From the NCBI GenBank assembly GCA_012841565.1, contig DUUM01000424.1, positions 1 to 64,000 of the forward strand: a DNA stretch of 64,000 nt, given 5' to 3'. Shown one piece after another: positions 49,021-58,527 of the stretch. Both the position numbers and the translations under genes were made by a program. The notes beneath the pieces were generated by a model that made no database searches, was not told the origin of the DNA, and was given only the letters and a program-made list of their open reading frames with translations. The stretch is from Candidatus Epulonipiscium sp. (GTDB taxonomy: Bacteria > Bacillota_A > Clostridia > Lachnospirales > Cellulosilyticaceae). Numbering within the stretch: the first letter of the stretch is position 1; every line of letters begins with the position of its first letter.

Positions 49021-50928
49021 TTAACAAGTCAATTTCTTTTCTATTTCTTGGCGAACTAGGGCCAGACCTTCTAATTCTTTCATCATAGTAGATTTTTCTT
49101 CTTCTGTACCGGCAGCTTTTTCATCTAATTGACGAAAAGCTCCTTCTAGTTGGTCTAGTAGTAAGGTTTCAATTTCTTCTAGTTCTATCTTAAGTTCCTG
49201 GTTAAAATCAGTTACCAAGTCTCCTTCTTTACTCTTATAATCAGAATAGGCCTTAGAAGACAATTTTCCTATCTTTTTCTTTAAGAATAATTCAACAATA
49301 AACTTTGTAGCTAAATAAAACAAAAAGTCTACTCCCATTTTAATGCCAATAACACCTACTAAAACAGGTGGGTTTGCTAATATGCGCGTTAAGATATTTT
49401 TGATGCCCTTAAAAACAAAATTAGTCAACGGTTTAGGTATCAGCTTATAGATACGTTGTCCTTCATTTAGTAAATCACCTACCTCTGATAGGCTCTTACC
49501 CGCCACAGCTGCTTTAATTGCATTCATAATGCTTAAGGTAAAGGCCACTGGTAGGACGATTATTATTATAACACATATAAGCCCTATTATACGTTTTGCA
49601 ACTGATAGACTCTTGGTTAATTTTTTATGATATTTATCAAATATTGCCTGGATAAAAGAAGATTCTCTTTTGCTAGCTAATGATTTTGACAAGACAGCTA
49701 GTGCCACCACGTCATATCTCTCATCAATTAGTTTATATACCTCTTTTTGGCTTAGATTTAATTGATCATTGCTAGAATCTGAAAGATTTCTTTTAACTTC
49801 ATCTCTAAGCCTACTCATATTATCTATAATCTCAGCGTCAAACTCTTTTACTAAATCATCTCTTCTTTTTTTATCTTGATTAATCACTGTCCCAAATAGG
49901 GTGGCAAAACTATATTTCATTTTTAAATTTTTAAACATAACTGTAGCATTGGTGGCGTCTAATACACCCCTCTCTAGCTCATTTAACATATTCATATAAT
50001 CCTCTGAGTATGTATTTAGTGCTAACCTATTTGTTTCTTTATTTCTAATAATGGCGTCTTTCATAATATTATTTCTAATTTCTCTACTTTTTTCAAGTTG
50101 ATCTGAATGATTCTTCTCATTATTCATCACGTTTGTGATGTTCTTTACCATATCATCAACTACACTTATTCTTCCAGAGATTTTATCATCCATTGTGTTT
50201 GCTTGGAGTATAACGTCATTTATATAGCTCCTTACCTTATTAAATCCAGACTCTTCCTTGCCTTCAGTCTGATACTTTGAAGAAACCGGAAACATCATTG
50301 GTGATAGAAACTCTTTTTTCCTAGCAAAGTTAATAATATATTCCATATTGTCTTTAAGGTCTTGTGGTTTCACCAAGTCTATTTGTTGCATGATAAATAC
50401 GACCTTTTTACTTAAATCACCTTTAGCCTGTGCTAATAATTCCCATGCTGCTTGGCCAAAAGGATTTTTAGCTGAAAACACAACAAATATTAAATCTGCA
50501 TTGAAAATATAATCCTTTGTAATATCACTGTGCTTTTTAATGGGCGAATTAACTCCCGGGGTATCCACTATGGTCATAGCCTTAAGAAGCTCATTGTTCA
50601 TAGTAATTTGCTTTATATGATTATTATTTATTTTCTCTGATTTATTCTGTCCATAACTTACCTCACCTATAGTGTCTGTACATGGATCTGAATCTATAGA
50701 ACAAATTTCCTCTCCCAGCAATGAATTTATAAAACTACTTTTTCCCGAATTGACTTCACCTATTACAACGACCTTAAGCTCACTGTCTAGGTTACCCATT
50801 ATCTTCTTAAGATCTTCACTGTAGCCACTGCCCAAATTATTTTTAACAATAAAATCATTTAAATCATTCATATAATTTCTTACATCATTTACTACTTTTT
50901 TATCTCTCTTTTTATTCAACAAGTTCAT
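49021..50928 (-). CDS. Dynamin-family GTPase (second of pair), membrane-anchored
   Basis: About 635 residues. The ATG at 50928 is preferred over an adjacent GTG. G1 loop GEVNSGKSS (about residues 57-65), G2 threonine in PCTDTIGEV, G3 VDTPGVNS, and a G4-like QQIDLVKP. Long helical stalk regions follow. Two hydrophobic stretches lie at about residues 445-475 (LICVIIIIVLPVAFTLSI) and 520-550 (VLVGVIGIKMGVDFLFYL), consistent with a membrane paddle or anchor. It is paralogous in plan to the adjacent GTPase. Bacterial dynamin-like proteins often come as pairs that form hetero-oligomers and remodel membranes, with roles in membrane repair and phage tolerance. Confidence 0.85.
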   Translation of the reverse strand: MNLLNKKRDKKVVNDVRNYMNDLNDFIVKNNLGSGYSEDLKKIMGNLDSELKVVVIGEVNSGKSSFINSLLGEEICSIDSDPCTDTIGEVSYGQNKSEKINNNHIKQITMNNELLKAMTIVDTPGVNSPIKKHSDITKDYIFNADLIFVVFSAKNPFGQAAWELLAQAKGDLSKKVVFIMQQIDLVKPQDLKDNMEYIINFARKKEFLSPMMFPVSSKYQTEGKEESGFNKVRSYINDVILQANTMDDKISGRISVVDDMVKNITNVMNNEKNHSDQLEKSREIRNNIMKDAIIRNKETNRLALNTYSEDYMNMLNELERGVLDATNATVMFKNLKMKYSFATLFGTVINQDKKRRDDLVKEFDAEIIDNMSRLRDEVKRNLSDSSNDQLNLSQKEVYKLIDERYDVVALAVLSKSLASKRESSFIQAIFDKYHKKLTKSLSVAKRIIGLICVIIIIVLPVAFTLSIMNAIKAAVAGKSLSEVGDLLNEGQRIYKLIPKPLTNFVFKGIKNILTRILANPPVLVGVIGIKMGVDFLFYLATKFIVELFLKKKIGKLSSKAYSDYKSKEGDLVTDFNQELKIELEEIETLLLDQLEGAFRQLDEKAAGTEEEKSTMMKELEGLALVRQEIEKKLTC

Positions 50929-50939
50929 CACATCCTATG

Positions 50940-52721
50940 CTAATTCAATAATAAAGCATTTATATTTTCTTCTAAAATGCCTAATGTTCTTTTGAGTTCT
51001 GGTAATTGGTTATCATCCATATAGGTTGTTTTTCTAAATTCTAAAAAGTTTTGTTCCATATTAATAAGTTCATTATCAAACATCTGAGTAATAAATCCTG
51101 TCAATTCTGCTTTCACAGTACTTTTAGCAGTTTCTACTTTAATATTAAAAGAACCAACAGCTTTTTCTACCTCTTTCATCATATTAGGCGTATAGATATT
51201 ACTATCAAGAAACTTATTTAAGGTCAATGATAATATAGATGTAACAACAATTCCCGCAATAATTGGTCCTAGCATAGGAGCGCCTATTATCCCCCCTGCA
51301 TAAGCTGCCATGGTTCCGAGGCCTACTACTCTTGCACCAACCCCCACACATGTATCTGCCACTTTTTTTCTTCTATCTCTCTTACTTCTAGCTTCCCAAA
51401 CTTCCATAAAAAGTTCTTCTGAAGCCTCAAATAATGATGTATTATAAGATGAAACTTCAATAATTGTAGATTTTATTTCAGCTACAACATTCTTTTTACT
51501 TGACATAATTGTGCCATATATGTTGTTTTCTAATTCTAGATATGTTGGTCTGTCTTCTAAATACTTACCTGTTTTTTGTAAAACAGATTCCATTTCACTA
51601 ATATAATTACGCATTGCTTGTTGCGTTTTTCGCTCGATTGATCTGGTTAGTATATTCTGATAGTTATCATTGACAGTCGAGAGCCAAAGCTGAAAATCTG
51701 ACTTATTACTAAAGCGTTCTTTAATTGTTTCTGGGTCTAATCTGGCAACAATTTCAGTCCGGTACTTTTCCACCTCTGTATCTATATCTACCATAAGTTT
51801 TTCTATAAGCTTATTAACATCTCTCTTATGTGTTTCCCGAAATTCATCTATGGTTCTATTAATATTTTCTACAATACGCAGATCACTCTCATATTGTTTA
51901 TATCTCTTTTCAAAAGAATCCTTGATGATTTCAAGCATATTGCCAGCCATTTCAATATTTGATTTCTCTTTTATTTGCACGGAATTAGTATCTGTTACGG
52001 TTTCTTTTATGTATTTCCTAAATGCGTTGTACCCACTCGTTTCACTTAAGTCATTTATTTCTTCTTCTGCAGATATAGGAAAGATAAGTGGTTCATTAAG
52101 TCCTAAGTTCATTGCATATGTTTTAACCGCATTTATATTTTTTCTAAGGGTCTCATCATCTACTAAATCTTTTTGTTGGAGCACAAATAGCACCTTCTTA
52201 TTCCAATCTCCCTTGACTTTTTCAACTAAGCGCCACACTGAATCATTATGAGGGTTCATGGCTGGCAGTACGACGATTAATAGATCACTAGATGGAATAA
52301 AATTTTCAGTAATAAGTGTATGACCATCTACGATTGAATCCGTTCCTGGCGTATCTACAATAGCAATATTTTTTAACCTTTCATTGTTAAAAAAATGTCT
52401 TTTATGGTTTTCTTCTACCTGCAATTCTGCATTTTCTTCACCATACCTTATCTCATGTACAATGTCTGTACATGGCGCCGATGAAACCTTACATATCTCA
52501 GCACCCACTAAAGCATTAATAAAACTGCTTTTACCCGCTTTAACCTCCCCCATAACAACAAACATATAAGGATCTGATACTGATTTTAAGAACTGCTTTA
52601 CTTTCTTTTTTATTTCAACATCATCAATATCTTTCGTAAATGTTCTAAATTCTTTCATAATATGGGTTGTTTTATCTTTATATTGATTGGTCATATTATC
52701 AATCATTGGACTATCTAACAT
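50940..52721 (-). CDS. Dynamin-family GTPase (first of pair)
   Basis: About 593 residues from MLDSPMIDNMTNQYKDK. The ATG at 52721 follows GGAAGGAAG; an upstream in-frame start is less likely. GTPase motifs: GEVKAGKSSFIN (G1), APCTDIVHEI (G2), IVDTPGTDS (G3) and LQQKDLVDD (G4-like). A helical neck/stalk follows, with a Gly-rich hydrophobic hairpin at about residues 460-500 (VGVGARVVGLGTMAAYAGG ... IIAGIVVTSILSLTL), the probable membrane-inserting paddle. It is separated from the second dynamin by 11 bp. Together they likely act as a bacterial dynamin pair on the inner face of the membrane. Confidence 0.85.
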   Translation of the reverse strand: MLDSPMIDNMTNQYKDKTTHIMKEFRTFTKDIDDVEIKKKVKQFLKSVSDPYMFVVMGEVKAGKSSFINALVGAEICKVSSAPCTDIVHEIRYGEENAELQVEENHKRHFFNNERLKNIAIVDTPGTDSIVDGHTLITENFIPSSDLLIVVLPAMNPHNDSVWRLVEKVKGDWNKKVLFVLQQKDLVDDETLRKNINAVKTYAMNLGLNEPLIFPISAEEEINDLSETSGYNAFRKYIKETVTDTNSVQIKEKSNIEMAGNMLEIIKDSFEKRYKQYESDLRIVENINRTIDEFRETHKRDVNKLIEKLMVDIDTEVEKYRTEIVARLDPETIKERFSNKSDFQLWLSTVNDNYQNILTRSIERKTQQAMRNYISEMESVLQKTGKYLEDRPTYLELENNIYGTIMSSKKNVVAEIKSTIIEVSSYNTSLFEASEELFMEVWEARSKRDRRKKVADTCVGVGARVVGLGTMAAYAGGIIGAPMLGPIIAGIVVTSILSLTLNKFLDSNIYTPNMMKEVEKAVGSFNIKVETAKSTVKAELTGFITQMFDNELINMEQNFLEFRKTTYMDDNQLPELKRTLGILEENINALLLN

Positions 52722-52863
52722 CTTGCAATCTTCCTTCCTATTATGGTTGTTTTTTTGATAATTTTTTAACTTTTCTATATACACTTAAATATAAACTATA
52801 TATGCCCACATTGCTACTAATTTCGACAATATAACATTTTTCTAAGTTTAAATTAAAAAAATA

Positions 52864-52889
52864 ACTCAGTGGCACTTGGCACACTGAGT
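52864..52889 (-). terminator. Intrinsic terminator of the alpha-galactoside operon
   Basis: Minus strand stem ACTCAGTG/CACTGAGT with inner pairs, followed by TTATTTTTTTAA, about 8 bp after the GH36 stop. Confidence 0.75.
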
Positions 52890-52896
52890 CATTAAC

Positions 52897-55107
52897 TTAT
52901 ACCTTTTCTATATTAAATAAAACAGATGCAAAATCCCCAATATCTTTTGCAAATTCTTTCCTATTGATCACAAGTCCTGCATTCATAAGTTGATCCCCAT
53001 AATAAGTCTCTTCTCTTCCAAAAACAGTTACATTATACAGTACATCTGGATCCAACCCTGCAAGCCTATATCTAAGGAAACTTGCATTTACCTTGTTTAA
53101 TCTTTGATAATATGCAGCTACTGCCTGTGTCTTATCTTTTGAAACCACTATCCAGGCAGTATCATTCCCCTCAAAAGGACTCTTAATACGATAAAACGTT
53201 CCTTGCTGAATGAGCTTTCTATATTTCTTATAGTACTTAATTTGTTGCTTTACTTCTTCAATTTCTTCATCACTTAATTTATTTAAATCAAGCTCATATC
53301 CAAAAGCCCCAAAAAATGCCACATTTCCCCTTGTACTTAAAGGAGTCATTCTATTTAATTGATGGTTAGGGGTAGCTGATATATGAGACCCCATACTAGA
53401 AACAGGGTATACAAAACTGGTACCGTATTGAATTTTCATTCTTTCAACTGCGTCTGTATCATCACTTGTCCATGTTTGAGGTGCAAAATACAGCATACCA
53501 GGATCAAATCTACCACCACCACTAGAACATGATTCAAATAAAATTTCCGGGAATTCTTCGATTAGTCTTGTATATAAATCATATACCCCTAAAATATACT
53601 TATGCATTACCATTCCTTGTTCTTCTGGTTTAGCAGTTCTAGAATAGCATTCAGTTATATAACGATTCATGTCCCATTTGATATAGGAAATTTTAGACTC
53701 TTCAATAACTTTTCTAATCATACTATGAATATAATCCACTACTTCTTTTCTAGAAAAATCCAGCACATGTTGTTGGCGGCTTGGACTTTCAAAACGGTCT
53801 GGTGTAGAAAGAATCCAGTCTGGATGAGCCCTATATAAATCACTATTTTTATTAACCATTTCTGGTTCAATCCAAAGCCCAAACTTCATCCCCATTTGTT
53901 CAACTTTTCTTGACAATCCTGAAATCCCACTAGGCAGCTTATTTGTATTGACATACCAATCGCCAAGGCCCTGGTGATCATCATCTCTTGTACCAAACCA
54001 ACCATCATCTAATACAAATAATTCTACCCCTACTTCTTTTGCTTTAGTTACAATATTTAAGATTTTTTCTTCATCAAAATCCATAAAGGTTGCTTCCCAG
54101 TTATTTAATAAAATAGGTCTTTCTTGATCTCTCCATACACCTCGAGCTAATCTTGTACGATAAAGCTCATGGTATGACTGACTCATTTTATTTAAACCTT
54201 TGTCCGAATAAACCATTACTAACTCAGGTGTTTGAAAACTTTCTCCGGGGTTAAGTGGCCACTCAAAAGTACCTGGGTGAATCCCCATCATAACCCTTGT
54301 CATATCGTGGGTGCATACTTCAATCTGACCTAAAAAACTACCACTATACACTAAGCTAAATCCATAAACTTCCCCTTGCTGTTCTGTAGTTTCTTTTCTC
54401 TTTAGGGCAAGGAAAGGGTTATGCTCAATACTACTAGCACCTCGCATACTATATATAGACTGTACACCTTGTTCTAGCTTTCTTGTCTTAACATATCGCT
54501 CTCTAGACCAAGCCCCCGACAAATGTACCATTTCAAAGTCCCTATCTGGTAAATCCACTGATCCACTCATAGCGTTGATCAGTACAATCTTTTCACTACC
54601 ATTATAAATAAACTTTGTATGCCTTGTAATAACAGGTAATTCTTCATATATGGTATAAGTAAGAATTAAGTCTGCACCTATTACTTGATCATGCAAAGTA
54701 ATTTCAATACTTGTTGCTTCATCCTCTTTCTCCACATATGTAGCTGGCAAAGGCTCTATCTTTTTCTTTCCATCATATATGGTATGTGAAACATATTCAA
54801 AATTTGTAATCTTACTACCATTCTCTTGTTTTATAGTAAAGGCCCCGTATCTAAAATCTCCTGTCCCGTAAGAAGGATACTCTTGTTTTGTATATTGCAA
54901 TGTTAAAATAGAAGGTTCTGGGCAACTAAATACTGAAAGAGATCTTTTCATATCTTCATGAAGATATGAAAACGACTCCTGATCCGTTATTTTCTTTCCA
55001 TAATATAAATTTCCTAATTGATTATTCTCCATAACCTCAATAATATAACTGATTTCTTTATTAAAGATATGGAATTGTTTTGATGTTTCATGATATATAA
55101 TAGGCAT
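52897..55107 (-). CDS. Alpha-galactosidase, GH36
   Basis: 736 residues, the standard size of the tetrameric bacterial GH36 enzymes. An N-terminal beta-supersandwich (to about 320) precedes the TIM barrel (LLNNWEATFMDFDEEKI, VLDDGWFGTRDDDHQGLGDW). The nucleophile is Asp479 in YIKWDMNRY and the acid/base Asp549 in WTSDDTDA; ESCSSGGGRFDPGM is the family signature. It hydrolyses terminal alpha-1,6-galactose from melibiose, raffinose or galactomannan fragments in the cytoplasm. Last gene of the operon, 23 bp after the MalG-type permease. Confidence 0.93.
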   Translation of the reverse strand: MPIIYHETSKQFHIFNKEISYIIEVMENNQLGNLYYGKKITDQESFSYLHEDMKRSLSVFSCPEPSILTLQYTKQEYPSYGTGDFRYGAFTIKQENGSKITNFEYVSHTIYDGKKKIEPLPATYVEKEDEATSIEITLHDQVIGADLILTYTIYEELPVITRHTKFIYNGSEKIVLINAMSGSVDLPDRDFEMVHLSGAWSRERYVKTRKLEQGVQSIYSMRGASSIEHNPFLALKRKETTEQQGEVYGFSLVYSGSFLGQIEVCTHDMTRVMMGIHPGTFEWPLNPGESFQTPELVMVYSDKGLNKMSQSYHELYRTRLARGVWRDQERPILLNNWEATFMDFDEEKILNIVTKAKEVGVELFVLDDGWFGTRDDDHQGLGDWYVNTNKLPSGISGLSRKVEQMGMKFGLWIEPEMVNKNSDLYRAHPDWILSTPDRFESPSRQQHVLDFSRKEVVDYIHSMIRKVIEESKISYIKWDMNRYITECYSRTAKPEEQGMVMHKYILGVYDLYTRLIEEFPEILFESCSSGGGRFDPGMLYFAPQTWTSDDTDAVERMKIQYGTSFVYPVSSMGSHISATPNHQLNRMTPLSTRGNVAFFGAFGYELDLNKLSDEEIEEVKQQIKYYKKYRKLIQQGTFYRIKSPFEGNDTAWIVVSKDKTQAVAAYYQRLNKVNASFLRYRLAGLDPDVLYNVTVFGREETYYGDQLMNAGLVINRKEFAKDIGDFASVLFNIEKV

Positions 55108-55130
55108 TTAAAACTTCCTTTCCATTAATA

Positions 55131-55961
55131 TTATAATTTACCACCTGATGTCGCTATTCCCTCAATAAATTGTCTTTGGAATATCATATAAATAACAACC
55201 ATCGGAATAACTGCTAATAAAGACGCTGCCATTAACTCTGGATAATTAGCCGTAAACTGACCTTGTAACTTTGCAAGTGCTGCAGATAAAGGCATGGTGC
55301 TTTGCTCAGAGTTAACAATCAAAGGCCACATTAAATCTTTAAATGCAAATAATGCTGTAAAAATCCCTAGTGCAACCATTGAGGATCTTGTAAGAGGTGC
55401 CATAATATATAAAAACGTCTGACCAATATTACATCCATCTAATCTAGCTGCTTCTTCTAATTCCTTAGGAAGATTCATGTAAGCCTGCCTCAAGAGAAAT
55501 GTTCCAAATGCCGTTACAACCCCTGGAAATATAAGTGCGAAACGCGTATTTAATAGCCCAAGTTTACTAACCATTAAATATTGAGGTATAATAAATATCT
55601 GTGCTGGCACCATCATTTGAAACAACACAAGACCAAAAGCAAAATCTCTTCCTGGAAATCTTAACCTTGCTAAAGCATATCCTGCCATGGTTGCCGTTAA
55701 AACTGCAAATATAACCCGCCCCACTATTAAAACTAAAGTATTCCAATATAATTTTAAAAAGTCCATTTTACTTATAACTGCTTTAAATGCATCTAATCGC
55801 CATTTCGATGGGAAAATGACAAAAGGATTCATTTGAGTCGATTCTGAAATAGTCTTAAAAGATGTAAGAAACATCCAAGCAAATGGAACAATCATTACAA
55901 CAACGCCAATCATTAAACATATATGTACGACTACTGTACCAAGTTTTTGTTGTTTTTTCAT
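55131..55961 (-). CDS. Carbohydrate ABC transporter permease, MalG type
   Basis: 276 residues with six membrane segments. It has the family opening (MIVPFAWMFLTSFKTISE), FPSKWRLDAFKAVI, and the EAA loop LEEAARLDGCNIGQTFLYIMAPLTR that docks on the shared ATPase. It pairs with the MalF-type permease encoded 11 bp upstream. No ATPase gene is in the operon, as is usual for systems served by an MsmK/MsiK-type multi-transporter ATPase. Substrate is inferred as alpha-galactosides from the adjacent GH36. Confidence 0.9.
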   Translation of the reverse strand: MKKQQKLGTVVVHICLMIGVVVMIVPFAWMFLTSFKTISESTQMNPFVIFPSKWRLDAFKAVISKMDFLKLYWNTLVLIVGRVIFAVLTATMAGYALARLRFPGRDFAFGLVLFQMMVPAQIFIIPQYLMVSKLGLLNTRFALIFPGVVTAFGTFLLRQAYMNLPKELEEAARLDGCNIGQTFLYIMAPLTRSSMVALGIFTALFAFKDLMWPLIVNSEQSTMPLSAALAKLQGQFTANYPELMAASLLAVIPMVVIYMIFQRQFIEGIATSGGKL

Positions 55962-55972
55962 ACTATTCCTCC

Positions 55973-56878
55973 TTAATCATATTTTACCCATTTCTTTTGC
56001 AATCTTAATTGAATCACTGTAATCATTAGAATAACCACTAGCAACAACATAACAATTGCCGATCCATACCCCCTATTAGATTCAACAAATGAATATTTAT
56101 AGAATAAATACACAAGAGATTGAGTTTTAGGAAGTGCTGGATTTGTTATATCGAGCATCATATAGATACTGTCAAACACCTGCATGGCTCCAATAATTCT
56201 TGTTACGGATACAAAAAACATAGTTGGTGAAATCAACGGCACTGTAATTGAAAAAAATTGCCTTATTCCGCTAGCCCCATCAATTTCAGCTGCTTCATAA
56301 TAATCCCTTGGTATTTCTTGTAGTCCTGCTAAGAAAAGCACCATATTGTATCCAATAACAGACCATATTCCTACCACTGCTATAAAAATAAAGGTAATCT
56401 TAGGATTTGAAATCCAATTAACCGACTTGAGTCCAATGGAATTTAATAAATGGTTTAGTAATCCAAATTCCGAATTATATAACCATCTCCATACCATAGC
56501 TACTGCCGCTGGCGCTGCTACCATAGGTAGGAAATAAATAGTTCTATAAATAGTTCTTCCTGCAATTTTTCGGTTTAATAATACCGCTAACACAAGGGCT
56601 ATAATAATAGATAAGGGAACTTCTATAATTGTATATTTAAAAGTATTCAGTAAAGCCTGCCATATACTTTTATCTGCAAACATTTTTTGATAATTTTGTA
56701 ATCCTACAAACACATTTCCCTTGCCAAAGGCACCTGTTTTAAAAAAGCTTTGGTATATTGTTTGAAAAATAGGAATAATATTTAAGATCATCAAACCAAC
56801 TATTGTAGGTAAGATAAATAACCAACCCCAAATACTTTCATTGAGGCTATACTTTATTTTTTCCCTTTTTCTAGTCAT
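55973..56878 (-). CDS. Carbohydrate ABC transporter permease, MalF type
   Basis: 301 residues, six membrane segments: GWLFILPTIVGLMILNIIPI, TAGYTIYRTIYFLPMVAAP-like block and the EAA loop YYEAAEIDGASGIRQFFSITVPLISP. This is the usual MalF/UgpA/LacF type. It is the partner of the downstream MalG-type permease and of the upstream binding protein. A hairpin separates it from the binding protein gene. Confidence 0.9.
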   Translation of the reverse strand: MTRKREKIKYSLNESIWGWLFILPTIVGLMILNIIPIFQTIYQSFFKTGAFGKGNVFVGLQNYQKMFADKSIWQALLNTFKYTIIEVPLSIIIALVLAVLLNRKIAGRTIYRTIYFLPMVAAPAAVAMVWRWLYNSEFGLLNHLLNSIGLKSVNWISNPKITFIFIAVVGIWSVIGYNMVLFLAGLQEIPRDYYEAAEIDGASGIRQFFSITVPLISPTMFFVSVTRIIGAMQVFDSIYMMLDITNPALPKTQSLVYLFYKYSFVESNRGYGSAIVMLLLVVILMITVIQLRLQKKWVKYD

Positions 56879-56908
56879 TTTTTCATCTCCTTTTCTTAAT
56901 ATAGTTAT

Positions 56909-56941
56909 AAAGGGCAGGTCATTTTTATCTACCTGCCCTTT
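56909..56941 (-). other. Intercistronic hairpin after the binding-protein gene
   Basis: Perfect 11-bp stem (AAAGGGCAGGT / ACCTGCCCTTT) with an 11-nt loop between the binding-protein stop and the permease start, and no long T-run. It probably protects or partly terminates the message, giving more binding protein than permease, as in maltose operons. Confidence 0.6.
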
Positions 56942-56955
56942 ATATATTGTTTTTA

Positions 56956-58281
56956 TTATTCTTCTTCTGCTAAATTCGCATTCATTTGTTCTGTAATTTC
57001 TACTGCTACATCTTTTACTTCTCTAGTACCTGCCCAAGTATCTACTAATTTGTCCTTGGTCATATTTTCCCATCTCACTGTGGATTTAGAATAAGGTCTA
57101 ATGACTAAATTATCCATCATATCTAAATATGCTTGAAGATTAAAGTCAGGATAAGCATTTACCCAATTACCTGTTGTGCCTTCGTAAGCCGAAATAACAA
57201 CGCCTAAGTCAGATTGCTTTTGTTGTGCTTCTTTTGAACCAAGGTATTCAATTAATTTCCACGCTTCTTCTGGCATCTCCGTATTTCCCGCTGCTGCCCA
57301 TCCAAGGCCATTGTAAAGAGAAACTCTTTGTCCTGTTACAGCATCCTTTGGCAATACTGCTATATCTCCATTGGCTTTAATATAATCATTATTACAAAGT
57401 TCAGGTAACATCCATGATCCCATGGTGATCATGGCAACTTTTCCAGCTTCAAATAATGCTTCTGGTGCATTTTCTGCCATGGTTTCATAACTTGGCATAT
57501 ATCCTTCTTTAACAATACTTGTTACAAATTCCAGTGCTTTAATTGTTCCTTCTTTGTCAAATCCAGAAGCCTTCTTATCTGCCGAAATAATTTCTCCACC
57601 CATACTATACACCATATTATACCATCCATCTTGGTTGTTAGACGGTCTTAAAGCATATCCATACTGACTTCCATCATCCTTGGTTAGCTTTTTAGTTGCT
57701 TCTTTAAAATCATCCCAAGTCCAATCAGCGCTAGGATATTCTACACCCGCTTCATCAAACATTGTTTTGTTATACCAAAGAGCAATTGTATCTAGATCTT
57801 TTGGCATTGCATATTGAGTGCCTTCCCAGTTGTAAATTTGTACAATTTCTTCTGGAAACTTATCTAAGTCAATTCTATCACTGGAATTAAGTTTATCCGT
57901 TAAGTCCAGTAACATTTCATATTCAGAGTACTTTGCAATTTCATTTGAATGCATCCAAAACACATCTGGTAAAGATCCACCCGTTGCTCCTGCTTCAAGC
58001 ATGGTCCAGTACTGCTCCCAAGGCGTAACCTGAATACCAACTTTTATACCACTTTCTGCTGTAAAGTCATCCATAATCTTTCGGAGTCCTGGTTCCTGGT
58101 TCTTATCCCAAATCGCCACTTTTAATATTTCCTTCGAAACTTCTGGTGTTTCTGCTGATTGCTCGGTATTTTGCGCTACACCACTATCCACTTTATCCTC
58201 TGTGCTAGTCCCTCCACAGGCTACTAATGATAATGCCACCACTGAGCTAAGAACTGCAGCTGCTAATTTTTTAAACTTCAT
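56956..58281 (-). CDS. Extracellular sugar-binding lipoprotein of an ABC importer
   Basis: About 441 residues from MKFKKLAAAVLSSVVALS with lipobox SLVACGG, so it is a membrane-anchored lipoprotein. The ATG at 58281 has GGGGGAAG 5 nt upstream; a longer in-frame start lacks a signal. Family-1 solute-binding features: ILKVAIWDKNQEPGL, DVFWMHSNEIAKYSEY, YGYALRPSNNQDGWYNMV, and AWKLIEYLGSKEAQQ. First gene of the alpha-galactoside operon, followed by both permeases and GH36. Confidence 0.9.
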   Translation of the reverse strand: MKFKKLAAAVLSSVVALSLVACGGTSTEDKVDSGVAQNTEQSAETPEVSKEILKVAIWDKNQEPGLRKIMDDFTAESGIKVGIQVTPWEQYWTMLEAGATGGSLPDVFWMHSNEIAKYSEYEMLLDLTDKLNSSDRIDLDKFPEEIVQIYNWEGTQYAMPKDLDTIALWYNKTMFDEAGVEYPSADWTWDDFKEATKKLTKDDGSQYGYALRPSNNQDGWYNMVYSMGGEIISADKKASGFDKEGTIKALEFVTSIVKEGYMPSYETMAENAPEALFEAGKVAMITMGSWMLPELCNNDYIKANGDIAVLPKDAVTGQRVSLYNGLGWAAAGNTEMPEEAWKLIEYLGSKEAQQKQSDLGVVISAYEGTTGNWVNAYPDFNLQAYLDMMDNLVIRPYSKSTVRWENMTKDKLVDTWAGTREVKDVAVEITEQMNANLAEEE

Positions 58282-58398
58282 ATTAACTTCCCCCTTAATA
58301 TAGATTCGCATAATGTTTACAACCTGTCATCTCTTTTTCTTATGATGCTTAAATCTTAACATAAAGTATTAAGATTCTAAATAGATAAATGTGACTTT

Positions 58399-58427
58399 TA
58401 TATAGCTTTATGTTGTTTTGTTGTTAA
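58399..58427 (-). promoter_or_regulatory. Possible promoter of the alpha-galactoside operon
   Basis: Minus strand: TTAACA (58422-58427), 17-bp spacer, TATATA (58399-58404), about 120 bp before the binding-protein ATG. A TATAAT at 58457-58462 on the plus strand may serve the AraC gene. Confidence 0.4.
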
Positions 58428-58527
58428 TTACTTCTGCATTTAATCTTATTTTGTAGTATAATATGTTTAAACTGTATATTTACTATATTAGTCATTTGAA
58501 TCTTGAAGATATAAGGAGATAAAACTT

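Noticed and set aside
48464..52784. A complete known anti-phage system such as CBASS, BREX or Thoeris
   Set aside because: Only dynamin-like GTPases and a zinc-ribbon protein are present, with no nucleases, cyclases, methylases or TIR/SAVED domains nearby.
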